From Glutinoglossum americanum (taxonomy: Eukaryota > Ascomycota > Geoglossomycetes > Geoglossales > Geoglossaceae): 45,443 nucleotides of DNA. Positions 45,393 through 45,443 of this stretch are shown here, piece after piece. The notes below the pieces were generated by a model. It was not told where the DNA came from and did not search any database. It worked only from the letters and a program-made list of their open reading frames with translations. The DNA is taken from contig JAGHQL010000200.1 in the NCBI GenBank assembly GCA_020080175.1, positions 1 to 45,443 of the forward strand, given 5' to 3'. A program made the translations under genes and the position numbers. Each line of letters opens with the position of its first letter. The stretch's first letter is position 1.

Positions 45393-45443
45393 CACAGCAC
45401 TCTCACGACCCTCCTCCCCCCCCCCCTTTCCTCCTCCACACCT

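Larger units (their letters stand above)
44748..45443. other. MVP1 3' region with simple repeats
   Basis: No gene is supported up to the window edge. The stretch is rich in low-complexity sequence: a TC-rich tract (about 44947-44990), T runs, a GA repeat, a CA repeat and a C run near 45414-45427. It probably contains the MVP1 3' UTR and the promoter side of a gene beyond the window. Confidence 0.5.

Overview
This window looks like part of a filamentous ascomycete genome, probably Eurotiomycetes or close kin. That is inferred from short GT-AG introns (mostly 46-90 nt, often with a CTAAC/CTAAT-like branch site), the set of recognisable fungal proteins, and C-to-T type decay (CAG or CAA turned into TAG or TAA) in repeats and gene relics, which is typical of RIP. 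All assignments come from reading the sequence and from remembered family features; no search was run.

The window falls into two halves. Positions 1 to about 26 kb are accessory. From 1.3 to 4.6 kb lies a nest of repeats: a palindromic MITE-like element, the C-terminal half of a decayed Fot1/pogo transposase, three LTR copies (one inverted, two in tandem) and two copies of a 122-bp palindromic repeat. Then come, in order, a KP4-like small secreted cysteine-rich protein (5776-6192), an unrecognised gene with an apparent frameshift (7701-8348), a degenerate protein kinase-like gene (8603-9619, minus), an intronless LGFP-repeat protein (10926-12233), an RTA1-family seven-helix membrane protein (13274-14228, minus), a STAND/NACHT NLR-type gene (15553-18792), two decayed gene relics (about 18.9-19.8 kb and an AIG2-like relic at 19.96-20.6 kb, both minus), and a zinc-cluster-like protein with a 26-residue tandem repeat (22966-25893). 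The gaps between them are long and gene-poor.

From about 27.3 kb to the end the window is conserved housekeeping sequence: PIF1 helicase (27376-30204, minus), a Mediator Med2-like protein (30805-32085, minus), a Pub1/TIA-1-type three-RRM protein (33537-35443), a short two-exon SUS1/ENY2 gene (37003-37469, minus), CDC48/p97 (38446-41329, minus, seven exons) and the sorting nexin MVP1 (42264-44747). Med2-like and PUB1 are divergent, as are CDC48 and MVP1; PUB1 and SUS1 are convergent. These genes act in general cellular processes (genome maintenance, transcription and mRNA export, RNA metabolism, protein extraction, endosomal sorting) and do not form a pathway cluster.

The accessory half combines gene types that in fungi often vary between strains: an NLR, a kinase-like protein, a killer-toxin-like secreted protein and an LGFP protein. 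Whether they work together is not shown by the sequence. The most testable novel points are a possible splice switch that adds or removes a hydrophobic tail on the NLR, a 45-48 nt box shared by the kinase 5' region and a site 2.6 kb away that has the same reading frame in both places, and the repeat-bearing zinc-cluster-like protein.
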